A stretch of DNA of 64,000 bases from Symbiodinium natans (taxonomy: Eukaryota > Sar > Dinophyceae > Suessiales > Symbiodiniaceae). The notes beneath the pieces were generated by a model, which saw only the letters and a list, made by a program, of their open reading frames with translations, ran no database searches and was not told the origin of the DNA. This document shows, one piece after another, positions 20,427 through 32,454 of this stretch. Where the stretch lies: positions 103,501-167,500 of the forward strand of contig CAJNDS010000143.1 in the NCBI GenBank assembly GCA_905221605.1, given 5' to 3'. Numbering within the stretch: position 1 is the first letter of the stretch; each line of letters begins with the position of its first letter. The translations under genes were made by a program, and so were the position numbers.

Positions 20427-23309
20427 ATGGCTGTGCAGGAGCAGCCCAAAGCTCTTCAAGTAGGCAAACCAAACATTGTCAACGATTGGTCATATCTAAA
20501 CAGCCTTGTGCACGGGTAGGAACTGTTTGTGGATTTCGGGTGGCGGCATATGAAGCTTTGAACAAGTGTGGGGTGCGAGAAGGGATGTGCCACAATGAGG
20601 GCAGGCTCTGCGATATCTTGACGGTTTACGATGCACATACTGTGGCAGTGATGATGATCATGGCTCATGATAGCTGTGTTGATCCTGATGGCGATGGTCG
20701 TGTCGATGCTGGGGAATGGTTATGATTGTGTTGTTGTGACGGTCCACTGCCCGACGCTGCGACCACAGAATGCCAAGTCAATGGGCTCCCCAGCATATAG
20801 AGCGAGCTGAGGTCTCTGCAAGGGTACGTGGATTGCAGCAGGATCATGACTTGGAGCTGTTGTGGCTTCCTCAGCCAGCATTCGGATATGCCGGTGATGC
20901 ACATGGAGGGTCCGTGATCACATGGCGGCACTGATCAGGACGAAGAACCTTTTGCCAACAAGACGGACCAGAGACGAACGGCTTGAAGCACAGGACGGAG
21001 CCTGAAGTCTGGAATATGAATTCAGTCTGAATTCATTTTGCTCGATGTGTTCGAGTGATGGATGTTATGTGCGCAGAGCATTCCACGACCAAAGGGCGAT
21101 GCCGACGAGCAGCCAAGGCCCCGTGCTTCCATGCTCTGCACATGCTTCATCTACCTGCTGCTTGCTCCGACTGGTGCTTCTCGGGGTTTGGAGAGGCACG
21201 TCGATGCTGGTGATGTGGAGCATCCCATCCGAGATGGCCTCGGAATAAATGGGGCCGAGCAGGCAGAGCTGCCGGCCTCGATGGAAACTCAGACACCAGC
21301 AGGCAGCTTGTCTGCCTTATGCATGTCTGCCTGTGCCCTCCTATCTAGATTGTGGGGTGGCAGCTCTGTTTCGATTGCAAGGACACGGGGTCGAGGGTGT
21401 CGAGTCGGCGCCAGCTGAGCATGCTACGAGCGTGGACGCAGCAGCGCCGACGGGGCCCTTTGAGGTGATTTCGGAGTTTGCTTTCGCTTCGTTTTTCGTG
21501 GAATGTTTTGGCCTCAGGAGCTGCCGCCGAAGGCGACATCGACGGTGGTGGCCTCGTTTTTGGAAGCAGCAAGACCACCTTATCAGGAAGATCGTGGTTA
21601 TCAGGACTGCGCTTCTATTCCATACGAGTCTTTTCCCAACCCATCATACGCGTGCAAGGCGTTTGCAAAGGCACACGCGTGCATTGTGGTTGCAGAAGGG
21701 TGTGCCTGCGCCCCCCATGCAAACTGCAAGCTTACCTTATAAGGACGATCTCTGTAAACCTACGAATCCTTTCCAAACCCGTCATGCCTATCATGAGTTT
21801 GCAAATGTGGGCCCGCTCATATTTTGAAAATGCGAATCCTTTTCAAACCTGTCATGCCTGATGCTTGTCATGCATTTGCAATGTTTCGGGGAGGGAGTGT
21901 GCCCACCCACGCTGTTTTCTTTTGAGGCGTGCACGCTGCAAAGCCTCACTTATAAGAAAGATCATGACATGAATAAAGGACCTTGTTTGAAATTGCGTAC
22001 GAAAAAACGCGCAATCCGTTTGCAAATTGCGGGTGCGGGGGGGGGGGGGGGGGGGGGCTGAATCGCCTCATCTTATTCCGTTTAAGCCACGCAAACTGCA
22101 AGCTTGCCGTATGGGGAAGATCTTTGAACATATGTATTTTTGCGCGGTCCCAGCTTTGTTTTTCAAAGCCATGCAAACTGCAAGCTTATCTTGAGAAGGA
22201 AGATCATGCCATGAAAAAGGACTTGCATTCAAAACATGCGAGTCTTTCGCCGACCTGTTGAGCACATTGCAACTGCTAAGATTTTTTGTGCACTTTCGAT
22301 TTAGAAAAAACACTACAAGTTTCAGCCTTTGAAGTACTGGAAACGCTGCACTCTCCAGCGTCTGCAGCCTGTAGGCTGCTCATCCTCACATCCTGTACTG
22401 TATAACACGCGCAACCCGTGGACAGCCAGGTCAAGTACCGCCAAGAACACAGTATTTTGCCAGGGTTTGGAGCAAACCTAAAGCCGGCTATGTAAAAGTG
22501 TGATTTGGAGGTTCTCTGTTTTTTTAAACTTCCTGGGAGCTGGAGATGTGGAAAGCACTACAATTTCTGGCTTTACAAGCCAGTGAGCGGCCAAGCGAGA
22601 CCTACAAAGAAGACATCGCACCTCCGCCTCGAATCCCGGAGCACCTCAGAGCATCTCAGAGCCTCAGAGCATGAGCCCACAGAGCATCAGGTCATATCAG
22701 GTCATATCAGGTCGTGTGAGGTTCCTCGGAAGCCCTCCGAGTTTCTTCTGAAGTCTGCCGAGGCGGTCGAGCCGGTCGCGCAGGAAAAGGGTGCGCCACC
22801 AGCCGAGGTAAAGGACCCAGAAGGCCCAGGTCTCCTTAAGATGTTCATCCGCTTGGAGTCGGAATGCGTCAGAATACGTCAGAATACGCCAGAATATGTC
22901 AGAATCTCCAGTTCCCCTTCACATCCCAAAAGGCCTGCCTGGAAGTCCCGGCGGCTGCTAAGAGACTTCGGCGGAGTTGCCCTCAGTAGCAAGCTGCTCG
23001 CAGATCTCGGGTCCTGGTAGTTGTGGAGTACCACGGTACCATAGCGCAATCCACTGCGGAGTTACTGAAGCTCTTCAAGTAAGGGAAGGGAAGAATCACA
23101 GATGGGTCGGATAGGTTGATTGATTTCGGTTCATGAGGGGGCCGCAGCCGACAGGAAAGCTTTCTACTTGGGCAGGCAGAAATGTGCAACAAAGCCGGCT
23201 GGAAGAGCGACTCGGGTATGTGCTTCAGAACGACACATACGAAGTGTCGAGGCCTCGGTGGTGGCGCCCTCGACGTCCAGTGGTGCCAGCCGCTGTACTC
23301 CAGCTTCAG
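20427..23309 (+). CDS. Exons of an unidentified protein (partial model)
   Basis: I do not recognise this gene. Six stretches have coding character and edges that fit the splice pattern seen in FNR. They are: a possible first exon 20427-20515 (ATG, MAVQEQPKALQVGK..., ending before GTAGG); 21196-21262 (HVDAGDVEHPIRDGLG..., GC donor); 21382-21464 (HGVEGVESAPAEHATS..., GT donor); 21518-21586 (ELPPKATSTVVASFLEAA..., GA donor, in phase with the previous exon); 22721-22807 (VPRKPSEFLLKSAEAVEP..., GT donor); and 23155-23309 (EERLGYVLQNDTYEVSRPRW..., GC donor). They are rich in Ala, Pro and Glu and have no recognised domain. Exons are missing, since some phases do not join, and the stretches may belong to more than one gene. 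A canonical-looking EF-hand loop at about 20678-20716 sits between the first two but has no splice support. Confidence 0.35.
21640..22260. repeat. Dispersed repeat family (CATGCAAACTGCAAGCTT modules, poly-G)
   Basis: Modules containing GCAAACTGCAAGCTT followed by an AAGGAAGATC-like piece recur at about 21717, 22089 and 22173, with CCTTTCCAAACCCGTCATGC nearby. A 21-base poly-G run lies at 22037-22057. The same kind of sequence (CCTTTCCAAACCCATCATGC, TTTGCAAATGGGGG) reappears at 51400-51560. This is probably a degenerate interspersed element, not a gene. Confidence 0.6.
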
Positions 23310-24301
23310 GCGATGGGTAAGAAAACGCTTGAAATCTTCAGAAGACACTTGGGGCGTAATGCGCAAGCCTCATTCTTGTGTCGAAGCCTTGTCAGGAGCT
23401 TTGCCGCGAAATGAAGGCGCCACCGAATGGTCATGATGGTCCCTGAGGGCATTCTGTCTTGGGGTGTGTCAACAGACATGGGCCCTAGAGCAGGTTGCTT
23501 GAAGCCTCTGTTTGACGGTTGAAGTTTGAGCATTCCATTTGCGGTTTTGACCCCAGAAACCGTTTAGTTGTGGAAACTGAGGCTGCAAAAAAGAGGCCGC
23601 GAGACTCGGGCCGCTTCCCGACCTACACCGTTGTTTTTGGCTCCGGTTTGTCCAAAGAACAGGCAGTATCCTCCATTTTGCTTAGGCAGGCAGTCAAGCA
23701 ACTCTTTTCTCTCACCAAGTATACCAAGAACATAACTCATTGCACACCATAAGACCCAAAGCAATCATTTACATGATGTTTTCAGTAAAGCCTAGGATGT
23801 AAACTGTTGCTGTTCCAATATGCCCCGCCTTGTATACCTATGTCGTATCTTATCCAGAAGTTTGCGCTGGCAACTTCAGAACTTTCAGAGTCTTTATGCA
23901 GACACATCTCCTGTTTTTGCGTCATGTTGTGACCGATCCTACATGTTCTAGATATCATAGAATTGACAGAAAACTGTCGCTTACATACTATACATGCTAC
24001 CTTATATCATCTTGTTTCAACAGAACCTGTGTATAATGTCATTTGTACATATTTATCGCCGTCTTTCGCAAACTTACACGATTCTCATGTCGCCTGCTTT
24101 GGTTCTTTTCTTCGTTGAATTTCTGTGGTTCTTTCTGTTTTAACTGCCATAATCAATAATCACGACGTTGAAAGCGTGTACATAAGATGTGCAAAGGCGT
24201 TCATTCTTGATGTTGAAGAACTTACTTCAGGACAAAATGTTAGGATGTATGGGGTATGCCCAAATATCAGAGTAGGAAGGTGTGCTGATGTTGGTTTTTA
24301 A

Positions 24302-24592
24302 AGATGTTATATCGGAGGCACTGCTGAAAGTTTGAATCAACGACTGGCGAGTCATAGAAGCTCTTACAACAGGTTCATAAACGGCAACAGAAGCGTCACG
24401 AATTGTTATCTTTTGTTCGATGAGTACGGAGTGGGTAACTGTAAGAGTGATCTTGTTGAATATCGTGAACGCAAAACAGAAGGTGAACTTCGAAGCAACG
24501 AAGGTGAGTACGTGAGAACATTGGGTTGTGTCAACATAACAGTGTGGGGAGAAGTAGAAATGAATGGAAGACTGACAACCGTGAAGAAATGA
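24302..24592 (+). pseudogene. GIY-YIG nuclease-domain remnant
   Basis: The frame from 24302 reads RCYIGGTAESLNQRLASHR, then a Tyr/Asn-rich stretch, then DEYGVGNCKSDLVEYRERK, EGELRSNEGEYVRTLGCVN and a TAA-free tail to 24592. This matches the second half of the small GIY-YIG domains found in large DNA viruses: YIG(S/G)T, the basic HR helix (catalytic Arg), the hydrophobic strand, and the helix with the metal-binding Glu in EGEY. The first strand (GIY) should precede YIGG, but the frame is closed by TAA at 24299-24301; upstream, YGVCP...GRC resembles its remains. No ATG precedes the domain, so I read it as a broken, viral-like insertion inside an AT-rich island. A selfish or transposon-borne nuclease is the alternative. 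Confidence 0.6.
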
Positions 24593-24806
24593 GAGAGCAA
24601 GATAAGGTCTATCGTGGAAACAACTCAGACAAGAAACTTCAAGGACAAGTATCCCCCACCAGCATTTGCATTTGCAGCTGCATGTGGTCTACGGTGCTTA
24701 TTTCTTCTTGTGTCAGGTCCAAGTTTTGCTTGTATTGTTCCCAGAAGTAAATTGATTGCTCTGTCAGTGTCTCCATGTCTATCATCTAAATCATGATCAA
24801 CTCCGT

Positions 24807-25097
24807 TCAATCTCTCTTTTGTTGATCACGAGTGTTGAAGATACAACTCGCCCCCATATCTACATCCGTTTTATCTGCTGAATTAACGTTTTGATTATTT
24901 GCTACTGCTCTGTTTAATGCAATTCTGTTCATGCCATTTACTTTTGGCGTTATGGTTGAAGTTGAAGGCTCGGTTGTTGTATTGGTCGGGAATGAAAATG
25001 TTGATAAAGCATTGAATGACTTGTTGCATCGGCTCGTTGAAATATTCTGCCTGAATTTGTTGAAAGTAGATGTGTTTTGAAATGATTGGTTCACCAC
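24807..25097 (-). other. Asn/Ser/Thr-rich open frame in the AT-rich island
   Basis: A 96-codon frame with ATG, rich in Asn, Ser and Thr (NTTTEPSTSTITP, NNQNVNSADKTD), lying 0.2 kb from the GIY-YIG remnant on the opposite strand. It has no recognised domain. Its composition differs from every supported exon in the window and fits an AT-rich foreign insert. It may be chance. Confidence 0.25.
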
Positions 25098-26386
25098 CAG
25101 AAGTAGAATTAGTTTCCGCTTGTCACTTTCAGTTTATTAGCACTTGCGCACCTCCTATATCCTTTCGCAACATACGCGGACAGTCACTAGAAGTAGTAAG
25201 CGCACAATAGTAAGTGGGGTTTCCAGTAACTACATCACTGGCATCAGTAGTATTTGGTACGAAGTATATCCTGAAGTAGAAATCTTAGCGTCAAAGTTTT
25301 GAAAATCTAGAGTGTCCTTACAATAAGTTGGTGCAAATCATTTCGTTCCTCCTGTCACACTATTACGTTCAATATTGGTATTCGTATCAGTATCGCCGTT
25401 AGTTCCATTGATTGGTGGTTTAGCGACTGCCGTGTCATGGATTGTTAAGACCAGGTATTTGATTTAGTGACATTGGTGTATCTTTCAATGCTCGCTTGGA
25501 ATGTTGCCATTAAAGTGTTTTGAAGTGTAATGTGGTACACTGCTTGAATCTGCTGCGGCAACATGAAAATGGACAAGCCGGAGCCAAATGCAACGATGTA
25601 GGTGGGAAAGTGTCACGAAGAAGGTCTAACAAGCCCGAAGACTGCGAGTGCATTCCGACTTCAGGGTTTAGAGCTACACTTGCAATCCCTTGGACTCATA
25701 TTGCTTTCCTGTAGTTGCGTTGAGAGAAAAGCTCCTCCTTGCCAGCGGTTTGCCGAGTTGGTCAGTCTTCGTGGGGCCTGTAACACCTTATCTACCACAG
25801 CATGCCATGTGCTCGAGATTCCGGGATGATTTGCAATGAACTTTGAGAAGTCAAGGCGGAGCGCCGTGCGCTCTGCAAGGTGTTGCGTGCGGAGAAGGAC
25901 GCTTCTTTGTTAGCTCCGAGCCTCTAAGAAGAGTCAGTCATCACTGGTAAGATCCTAAGGCCATGAGCCTAAACCACGAAGCCAGCGGATGCGCAGTCAA
26001 AGCCGTCATATGTAGAGCCGCGTGCCTGTATGTTCCCACGGTCAAATCTGGGAGCATGCTGCTGAGCAGCAGCATTCCTGCGAATTTTCTGCGAAGCCGC
26101 GAAGCTTGCAAGGATGGTCCTGGACCCCATGGCCCCTGTGGCGTTGCCGCAGAGCTCCGCCAGCGCGGGACCTTGGGGGAGCAGTTTGTTGCTGTCATTG
26201 GGCGGTTATTTGCTGTCCTTTTTTTCATTTTGTCTCTGGGCGTTGCAGTGCCTGTGCTCAAATAGCTCATCACCTAAGGGTTTATCTTGCCCCTTCAGGT
26301 TTTCCGGCGTAGTGTCTCCACAAAGCACGATGGCTCACCCGCTGCAGAATCAAACCCGGAAGCACTACAAGTCAATTTCCGCAGAG

Positions 26387-29300
26387 GAACGAGTATGCAG
26401 CAAGGTTGTGGATGGAAGCAGAGCGAGAACATGCAGAGATCCTAGATGCTACACATCACCGCGCGAGACAAGAGTTACAGCAGGTATAGATAGCTAGAGC
26501 TCCATCGCCAACCGCGGATGGCCAGCAGAAGTAACGAGCGAAAGTCTGCCTTACAACAGTCACTCTTGCATTAGGTTGTGTCTAGAGGCTAGAGGTAAGG
26601 CAGGAAACAAAACCTTTGCCAGCCCAATAGGTTGAGCTTGCAGTTTTTCCCCACGTTCAGCATGTATTTCGTTGGCATCATCTATTCACAGCTCAAACTC
26701 CCCGCGAAAAGAAGTGTTGATGTATGATTTATCGGTTTATATTGCCTTTTTCATGGCCGATCTGAAAAGATCAGTCTGTGTTTTTTATTTACATGTAACT
26801 GTACATGGACTACTTTAGGATGGCTTTGGTATGCGTTAGAATGCCGTGGGACTTCGGAACATTTTGGGCGCAATGATGCCAAGGACCTTCGGATTCGGGT
26901 GTTTACTAAGGGATGCCAAGGGGTCATGTCGCGCTGCTGCGACAAGCTGTCGCTTCCTCGAATTCCCATTTTCGCAACATGCCCTGGTAATTCTTTGGCA
27001 TCCCTGTCTCAAGGTGCTGGCACGATTTGAAGCCGCGTGCCGGGGCCGCATTTTGGGACTTCAGGAAGAACTTGTGATGGACTACGGTTCGCTAGTTTTG
27101 GGACACTGCCAAGCTTATATCAACCGTTTACACAGATTCAGAAATATCGAGAGTGCGCACCGTGGTGCGGCAGTGTGCTTACCCGTGCTTACTTGATGTC
27201 CCTCACACAGTGCAGGCCTCGAACTTTTGGCGTCGCGTGCGGAGGTCGAGCGCAAGGAGCTTCGGGTGTTCCAACGAAGGAACTTGCTGCAGGTATGAAT
27301 GCAACGGCCTTTTTGTATTGGCGTAGAAAGTTTGCTGAACAAAGATATGCCGCTGGGGTTGCCTTCAAAGTGGTTTGCAGAATGCCCTTCAGAGTGCCTT
27401 GCAGAAACTAACCCGGTTTGACTCGGTTGTGCTAGCACGTCTTGGTGGGCCAATTCCAGTTCCTTGACGCCAGGCACAGAGAGCGTGAGCCCAAGGTTTA
27501 TGGATGTGTTGCTGTGCCTGCTGGTCTGTGTAGCCTTTTGGTTGGGGGCAGTTTTTGATGCTTTTCGGTTTAAGTGTTTGCCGCTCCTTTTGCTTACAAG
27601 ATTGTGCGAAACATGTTCCAAACCTTTGAGGTGCTAACAGCAGAACATGAAGAGCTGCAGCTGGCCTATGTGCGGGCCGTCGGGTAGGGTTGATGGGTTG
27701 GAAGTTGAAAGACTGGAGCGTCGCAGCTTCAGGGGTGTGCAGTTCTGCGGGCTTGCAGAAGAGTTTACGTCCCTGCGTCTCGCAAGAGTCGTGCTGCCTA
27801 GTTGAAGGTCGGCACTCTTACAGTATTAGAAGAGCTGGTATGATCCAGCAGCACTTCAGACTTCAGCACTGAGCACACTACGCGTCGTTGTTGCGTGCAG
27901 GCCCAACAACAAATTTATGTGTTTTTGTCTCTGTCGTGCTTTGAGGCGAAGCTCCTGGCAGGCCCGGGCTGGAAGCCTCGGCTCGGGGCCCTCAGGCGCA
28001 CGGACAGGGTTGGAGAATTGAGGTTGCCCGGCTATGCCTATTGGCTACTCCATGCTACTCCTGGCTTCCTGGTTCGGGTGTTAGATCGTGGTGATGATTT
28101 CAGATGCTACGATGGGAAGGGCGAGCAGAGGATTCGAGGGTGTCAGCAGCAAGATCGGTGGACGGATGGGGCTGGGGTGTGGGGCGCGTGGGGACAAGAT
28201 GCAGATTGCAGAAATGTTTCTACATGCGACGTACATCGGAGAAAAGGGTTGAAAGGGTGCGAAGCGAGGTTTAGAGTGAGAGGGGTGCCCAATCTTATTA
28301 ACTTTACGCTTTCCATGCTTTATGCTAAGGCTGGCGAAAATGATCCAGATTCAGATGGCCTTATGAGCCTGGTACGAGCACCCTTTGTGAGGGTAGATTG
28401 GTACTTGGACATACATTCGATGTGATGTCGCTATGGACTTGGGAGGCCGCAGTCGACCTCGTATCCTCAAAGTGGCGGAGGCCTGACGCTTCCGAGGCTT
28501 TCATGTTGGGGCTTGAAGAGGCCCTGAAATCATCAAAAAAGACATACCGTAGCCAGACCGTAGCTGACCTTCGCTCCATGTCCTGTCCAGAGGCGATGGT
28601 CCGACGCCTGAGTCAGATGACGATGTCATCATCGAAGAGGTTGCTTGGGCTTGTGTCCTAGGTTAGCCTGGTTGTGCTCTTGGGGGAGTCGTTTGCCGTA
28701 TGTTGCCGTGCAAGATGAAACTGTTCACACCCTTACGGGGCAGCCACACTGAGGATGCTCGAACGCCGAAGGAGCTGCCAGAAGTCACCACACAGATGCC
28801 AACACAGGTCCAAAAGGGATCGAAAGGGGTCGGAGGTGACGCATGGTCACAGATGTTGAGCTGAAATTTTGGAGGTTCCCAGGTCACTCTCGCCTCGGTT
28901 GCCTCGGTTGTGCGCTTTGACCAGGCCCCGCCTGCGCGGCCCTTAAGTGAGGAGCGAGAGGAGGTGGGGACAAGTGGTGCTTTCCGATACTGTGATGGCC
29001 GCTATGGCCTCTTCCCCATTTCCCTGCGTGGGTGATTTGTTCTGTTCGTTTGCCAGTAGACTTGGCTCCTGCAGGAGGCGCGTGCAAAGATCTTGGCACG
29101 GGCAGTGAACCTGGCATTGTGAAGCTGTGAACAGCATTGAGCAGCATCCTGGCTAATGATGGACGATCCTGTGGATGCACGGTGCTGCCTTCAACACGAA
29201 GGTGCATGTAGTGCTCGAGAATGGAACGAAAAGGGTTGGTTGAATGGCTGAAGAGTTGTTGGCTCTGGATGCATTGCCATCATGGTCATGTCTGCTGTGT

Positions 29301-30049
29301 CAAACACCTCAGGTCCTGGTCGTCAGATCTCTCTGGTGCGTGCAGATTTTTTCGGTTTCAGCGGCCAAGTCGAAGTGAGAAAGCTGCTAGTTCCCAAGCT
29401 GTCCTGCCTTGCCCACCCCAATCCACCCAACCTTTTTACTCCGCAAAGCTTCCGCGAAGCTTCTGCAAAGCATCCGCAAAGCATCTGCAAAGATCACAAG
29501 CGCAAAGCATCCACAAAACATCCGCAGCCGAGTTTTTTTTCGCCGGTCATCGGCCTGAATCGTTGCAAGTGCCCTTGCGCAATGGACACTATGCAGCGTA
29601 CCAAGCGTCGCGCGCAGAAAGGACTGCAAGTCATGGCCCTCTGCACGCTGGGCGTGTGGCTTCTGGGATTCTCCCGACTTACAGCAGCTCGGGATTTGTT
29701 TAGCAGCCTTGGCTGCCTTGGCTGATCTTAGCTGATCTTAGCTGCCTTAGCTTGTGTCCGATGTGTCAATCTGCCGCAGCCGCAGCAAAGGACTGGCCGG
29801 GACTTGTCCGGCCCTTTTCTGATGGCCTTGGAGCTAACGGCTTCCGAAAATTTACTCACTTTGGCCTGGGGTCTGACCAGGCCTGCAGTGCACAATCAGC
29901 AGTACAATCAGCAGTACAATCAGCAGGTATCTTAGGAGGACAGGGAGACATGACCTCCTTTGCAGGATGAGCGACATCTGTCGCCAGAGAAGGTTTGGGC
30001 ATACCAGCTCCGTTACTTGGGCGAAGTTGGAGACGGCATTGACCATGTT
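26387..30049 (+). CDS. Exons of a probable coiled-coil protein (partial model)
   Basis: Not recognised. Supported exons: 26387-26483 (NEYAARLWMEAEREHAEILD..., AG|G acceptor, GTATAG donor); 27216-27292 (LELLASRAEVERKELRVFQR..., GTATGA donor), which joins in phase to 27601-27683 (IVRNMFQTFEVLTAEHEELQ...); 28593-28639 (GDGPTPESDDDVIIEE, GT donor); and 29966-30049 (DERHLSPEKVWAYQLRYLGE..., perfect GTGAGT donor). The first three are Glu/Arg/Ala/Leu-rich with heptad-like spacing, so a coiled coil is likely. Unlike FNR, this gene uses mostly GT donors. Phase breaks show that exons are missing, and the last two could belong to another gene. Confidence 0.4.
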
Positions 30050-31384
30050 GTGAGTTGCAAGGTGGCAACTCGCAACCTGCACGCCGCCTCCTCAATCCTT
30101 CTCCAAGTTTGGGTGCCTTTTGCAAGGATCGGCTCTTGGCCACGCTTTGACACATGCCTTCGGCTATCAGTTCCAGGCACGATGCAAAGCTTTGGACTTT
30201 GGACATGCTTGGGCTACGTGCCACGCCGGAGAGCCTTAGCAGCGTGCTCCCTGCCCTTGTCGACTGCCCTTTAGGCGCTGCTCCTGGCCCTGGCTGCAGC
30301 ATTGGTGCTTTTGCGCGGCTGCTTCCTGTTGGTCGAGAGTGCAAAGCCTTGCCAGGAGCGCAGTATTGCAGCTGAGTTGCAGCAGCTGCTTTGATCCGGG
30401 CTGCGAGATTTGGCAGGTGATCTCCTGGTTCGTCCTCGGAGCTGCCATAAGCCTTTGTGCCTTGGCTACACGTGTGTCCATGATGCATGCCATCAGGATA
30501 CGCAAATTGAAGCAATCTTTCCAGAAACAAGACAAAGAATGGACATAGGAAGGAAATGGAATGACATGGACAAAAAGTGGCGAACATGCTCTAACACCTG
30601 TTGAAATGCTCGCAGACATTCTGTACCAGATCATCAAAGTCACAGCCGCAGATGCTTTGGCCAAAGGAGATATACACACTCCCGTGAAACATCAAGCTGT
30701 TCTTCTAAAACAAACATACAAAGAGTACCCCGTGGAGTTCGATGACCTGCAGGACTTTAAGTCTTTAAGGTTCACGATCAAGATCCAGCAGCTGGCAGCT
30801 AGCTAGCAGGGTTGAACCGAGTCGTTTATACTCGGCATGTGACGTCATGTGGGCCAGACATGAAGAAAAAAGTCCCCACCCTGACGTTCCAATTAAAGTG
30901 GAGGTCGAAAAGCCGGTTCAACAAAAAGGTGATCAATGCCAAGCCAGTGAGTCGGCAAGATGCATCCTGTGAAATCAGAAGTGCAATATAGTGCAATATA
31001 GTGCAATGTCTTTTCTTTCGTCTCTGAGGGGAGTGGAGTCCAGAGTGGAGTGACGAGCAAAGAGAGGCAAGACTGGCCGCCTGCTGGCTGTCCGGTGGCT
31101 GTCTGGTTTGTAGAAGTCTGGCAGAGCTTAGGTTGGGTGCTGCACCCCTCGACTGCGCCATCTCTCGGCCTCGGGTGCCTTTGGCTGAAATCATGGACTG
31201 CGAGCATAGACATCAAGCAGCACACGCTTGGGGCCCTGACAACACTTACTGTAGCCGATCGCTCTTGTCACTTCTGATTGCAGAGATGCAACGTCTGGCA
31301 AAGGATGTAACGGATATCCCTTTTTCCCGAAAGCATCGCGAAGGGTTCTTCCGTGCGGAGCCGCCTGACACAACAACATAGACT
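30050..31384. other. Spacer before the minisatellite block
   Basis: Outside the 30561-30806 frame I see nothing I can support. The triple ATAGTGCAAT at about 30988-31005 is a small local repeat. Confidence 0.5.
30561..30806 (+). CDS. Unidentified 81-codon open frame
   Basis: ATG at 30561, stop TAG at 30804. It reads VEMLADILYQIIKVTAADAL, KGDIHTPVKHQAVLLKQTYK, EYPVEFDDLQDFKSL and ends QQLAAS. Amino-acid use is protein-like and balanced, unlike the repeat frames nearby, but I know no family. It could be a terminal exon, or a single-exon gene or retro-copy. It is followed after about 580 bases by the minisatellite block. Confidence 0.3.
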   Translation: MTWTKSGEHALTPVEMLADILYQIIKVTAADALAKGDIHTPVKHQAVLLKQTYKEYPVEFDDLQDFKSLRFTIKIQQLAAS

Positions 31385-31804
31385 GAAGTGCATAGAGTGA
31401 AGTGCATAGAGTGAAGTGCATAGAGTGAAGTGCATAGAGTGAAGTGCATAGAGTGAAGTGCATAGAGTGAAGTGCATAGAGTGAAGTGCATAGAGCGAAG
31501 TGCATAGAGTGAAGTGCATAGAGCGAAGTGCATAGAGTGAAGCGCATAGAGCAAAGTGCATAGAGTGAAGTGCATAGAGGCAAGTGCACAGAGTGAAGTG
31601 CACAGAGTGAAGCGCATAGAGTGAAGTGCATAGAGTGAAGTGCGTAGAGTGAAGTGCATAGAGTGAAGTGCATAGAGTGAAGTGCATAGAGTGAAGTGCA
31701 TAGAGTGAAGTGCATAGAGTGAAGTGCATAGAGTGAAGTGCATAGAGTGAAGTGCATAGAGTGAAGTGCATAGAGTGAATTGCATAGAGTGAATTGCATA
31801 GAGT
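31385..31804. repeat. Minisatellite, 30 copies of a 14-base unit
   Basis: The unit GAAGTGCATAGAGT occurs 30 times in 420 bases with a few point changes (GAGC, GCGC, GGCAAG variants clustered at 31490-31650). Because 14 is not a multiple of three, all three minus-strand frames read the same 14-residue cycle (Met-His-Phe-Thr-Leu-Cys-Thr...), giving overlapping spurious ORFs of 167-202 residues. Confidence 0.97.
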
Positions 31805-31934
31805 TTAGTAATCAGTGAATACAAATTTCTAGATTTACGTAGAATTTACTAGACCTTCGTACCCAGTCCTAGATTTCTAAATTAAAATTACTCTTTCTAA
31901 GGCGGCGGGCTGGGTTGACATCGCCAATCGGGAT

Positions 31935-32440
31935 TGCAACCCTCTGCGGGTTTCGGCGTGGTCGCGGTGCTAAAACCGTCGTTTTTTTACGTTTCTTGAT
32001 TTGCGCGGACAACCCTCTGCGGGTTTCGGCGTGGTCGCGGTGCCAAAACCGTCGTTTTTTTACGTTTCTTTGTGGCCGCGGACAACCCTCTTGCGGGTTT
32101 CGGCATGGTCGCGGTGCCAAAACCGTCGTTTTTTTTACGTTTCTTTGTGTCCGCGGACAACCCTCTGCGGGTGATCGCCGGGTCGCGGTGCTAAAACCGT
32201 CGTTTTTGGTTCTTTTTTTCGTGGCCGCAGACAACCCTCTGCGGGTTTCGGCGTTGGCGCGGTGCCAAAACCGTGGTGTTTTTGCGTTTTTTGACATACA
32301 AACGTAACCCCTCTGCGGGTTTCGGCGTTGGCGCGGTGCCAAAACCCTCGTGTTTTTGCATTTCTTGACATGCAAACGTAACCCCTCTGCGGGTTTTCGC
32401 GTGGTCGCGGTGCTAAAACCGTAGCGTTTTTTGCGTTTTT
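31935..32440. repeat. Minisatellite A, about 7 copies of 72-77 bases
   Basis: The unit contains CAACCCTCTGCGGGTTTCGG, CGTGGTCGCGGTGC and AAAACCGTCGTTTTTT followed by a T-rich spacer. The first five copies use GACAACCC and the last two AACGTAACCC, so the array has two subtypes. Confidence 0.95.
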
Positions 32441-32454
32441 TGCGTTTGTTTTTC

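Larger units (their letters stand above)
23310..26386. other. Spacer including an AT-rich island (about 23740-25510)
   Basis: Apart from the GIY-YIG remnant and one Asn/Ser/Thr-rich frame listed separately, I see no supported gene. Base composition changes clearly: about 23740-25510 is AT-rich, whereas flanks are GC-balanced like the genes. The edges are not marked by repeats I could find. From 25520 on the composition returns to that of the flanks; an open frame at 25963-26265 with a hydrophobic end is unsupported. Confidence 0.55.

Noticed and set aside
20678-20716. Canonical EF-hand loop DPDGDGRVDAGE
   Set aside because: Only one loop, followed at once by a stop, with no splice-site support and no second hand; kept as a remark only.
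31191-31824. Three overlapping minus-strand ORFs of 167-202 residues with a Met-His-Phe-Thr-Leu-Cys cycle
   Set aside because: They are the three frames of one 14-base minisatellite; no coding sense.
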